The position numbers and the translations under genes are program-made. The notes beneath the pieces were generated by a model. That model searched no databases and was not told where the DNA came from. It saw only the letters and a list, made by a program, of their open reading frames with translations. Shown here one piece after another: positions 13,241 through 13,315 of a stretch of DNA of 13,315 nucleotides. This DNA is from Paracoccaceae bacterium. Lineage in GTDB: Bacteria > Pseudomonadota > Alphaproteobacteria > Rhodobacterales > Rhodobacteraceae. Position 1 is the first letter of the stretch. Each line of letters opens with the position of its first letter. Location: NCBI GenBank assembly GCA_015487255.1, contig WFQA01000230.1, positions 1 through 13,315 of the forward strand. Direction: 5' to 3'.

Positions 13241-13315
13241 CCGGTTTGCCCTGACATTCAGCCTGTCTGGCGGCAACGCCCATGATGCGCCCGAAGGCCG
13301 CGCTCTGCTAAAAAG
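13150..13315 (+). mobile_element. IS5-family transposase fragment, cut at the window edge
   Basis: From about 13164 a plus-strand frame reads QKNGPQAIGKSRGGWNTKVH, then LIAANDRFALTFSLSGGNAH and DAPEGRALLK, open to the last base. It aligns with the OrfB start of the IS at 12-857 (GRSRGGLTTKLHAL, FELTPGQAHDAP) but is a clearly different element. A run of seven A then C (13165-13172) is in the same place as the -1 frameshift site of the intact copy. The OrfA part upstream is missing: in its frame a stop sits at 13135-13137, so the junction with the FGE-like gene lies between about 13138 and 13165. No left terminal repeat is visible. Confidence 0.8.

Overview
The window looks like accessory DNA from a denitrifying alphaproteobacterium, most likely Rhodobacterales. 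The reasons are the nosRZDFYLX gene order, a clade I (Tat-exported) NosZ, alphaproteobacterial ParD/ParE and Gp49-type toxin-antitoxin proteins, and IS5-family (IS427-like) insertion sequences. Species, and plasmid versus chromosome, cannot be decided from the window.

Layout. (1) 12-857 is a complete IS5-family element with TA target copies and a -1 frameshift between its two transposase frames. (2) 861-1255 is debris: the C-terminal end of a class II aminoacyl-tRNA-synthetase-like gene on the minus strand, joined to the last ~30 bp of a second IS427-like element that ends in CTAG. (3) 1252-9728, minus strand, is a compact nitrous-oxide reductase operon read nosR-nosZ-nosD-nosF-nosY-nosL-nosX. 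Genes overlap or abut by a few bases. The last gene, nosX, runs straight into the IS remnant and appears to lack its final codons. (4) 9729-10366 is the nosR regulatory region: an FNR/NnrR-type box with a correctly spaced -10, a dyad on the predicted start site, a leader of about 260 nt with several hairpins, and an unexplained 330-bp stretch. (5) 10367-11422, minus strand, is a parD-parE-serine-recombinase operon with its own promoter and operator-like palindrome. Upstream lies a 130-bp cluster of GTGCA/TGCAC motifs. (6) 11649-12051 holds a broken Gp49/HigB-like toxin gene with a promoter containing a perfect palindrome. (7) 12200 to about 13150, plus strand, is a formylglycine-generating-enzyme-like gene whose 3' end is replaced by a fragment of another IS5-family transposase that leaves the window at 13315.

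How the genes work together. NosZ reduces N2O to N2 in the periplasm. NosR is the membrane flavin/Fe-S protein that supports its expression and electron supply. NosD, NosF and NosY form the ABC-type maturation complex for the CuZ site. NosL is an outer-membrane copper lipoprotein that feeds copper. NosX is the flavin transferase that flavinylates NosR. No nosC is seen upstream of nosR.

The region right of nosR (TA modules, resolvase, truncated genes, IS fragments) resembles the res/TA part of a Tn3-type transposon or a plasmid maintenance island, although no tnpA is visible. I see no clearly new defence or metabolic system. The best leads are the coupled parDE-recombinase operon with its repeat cluster, and the long structured nosR leader.
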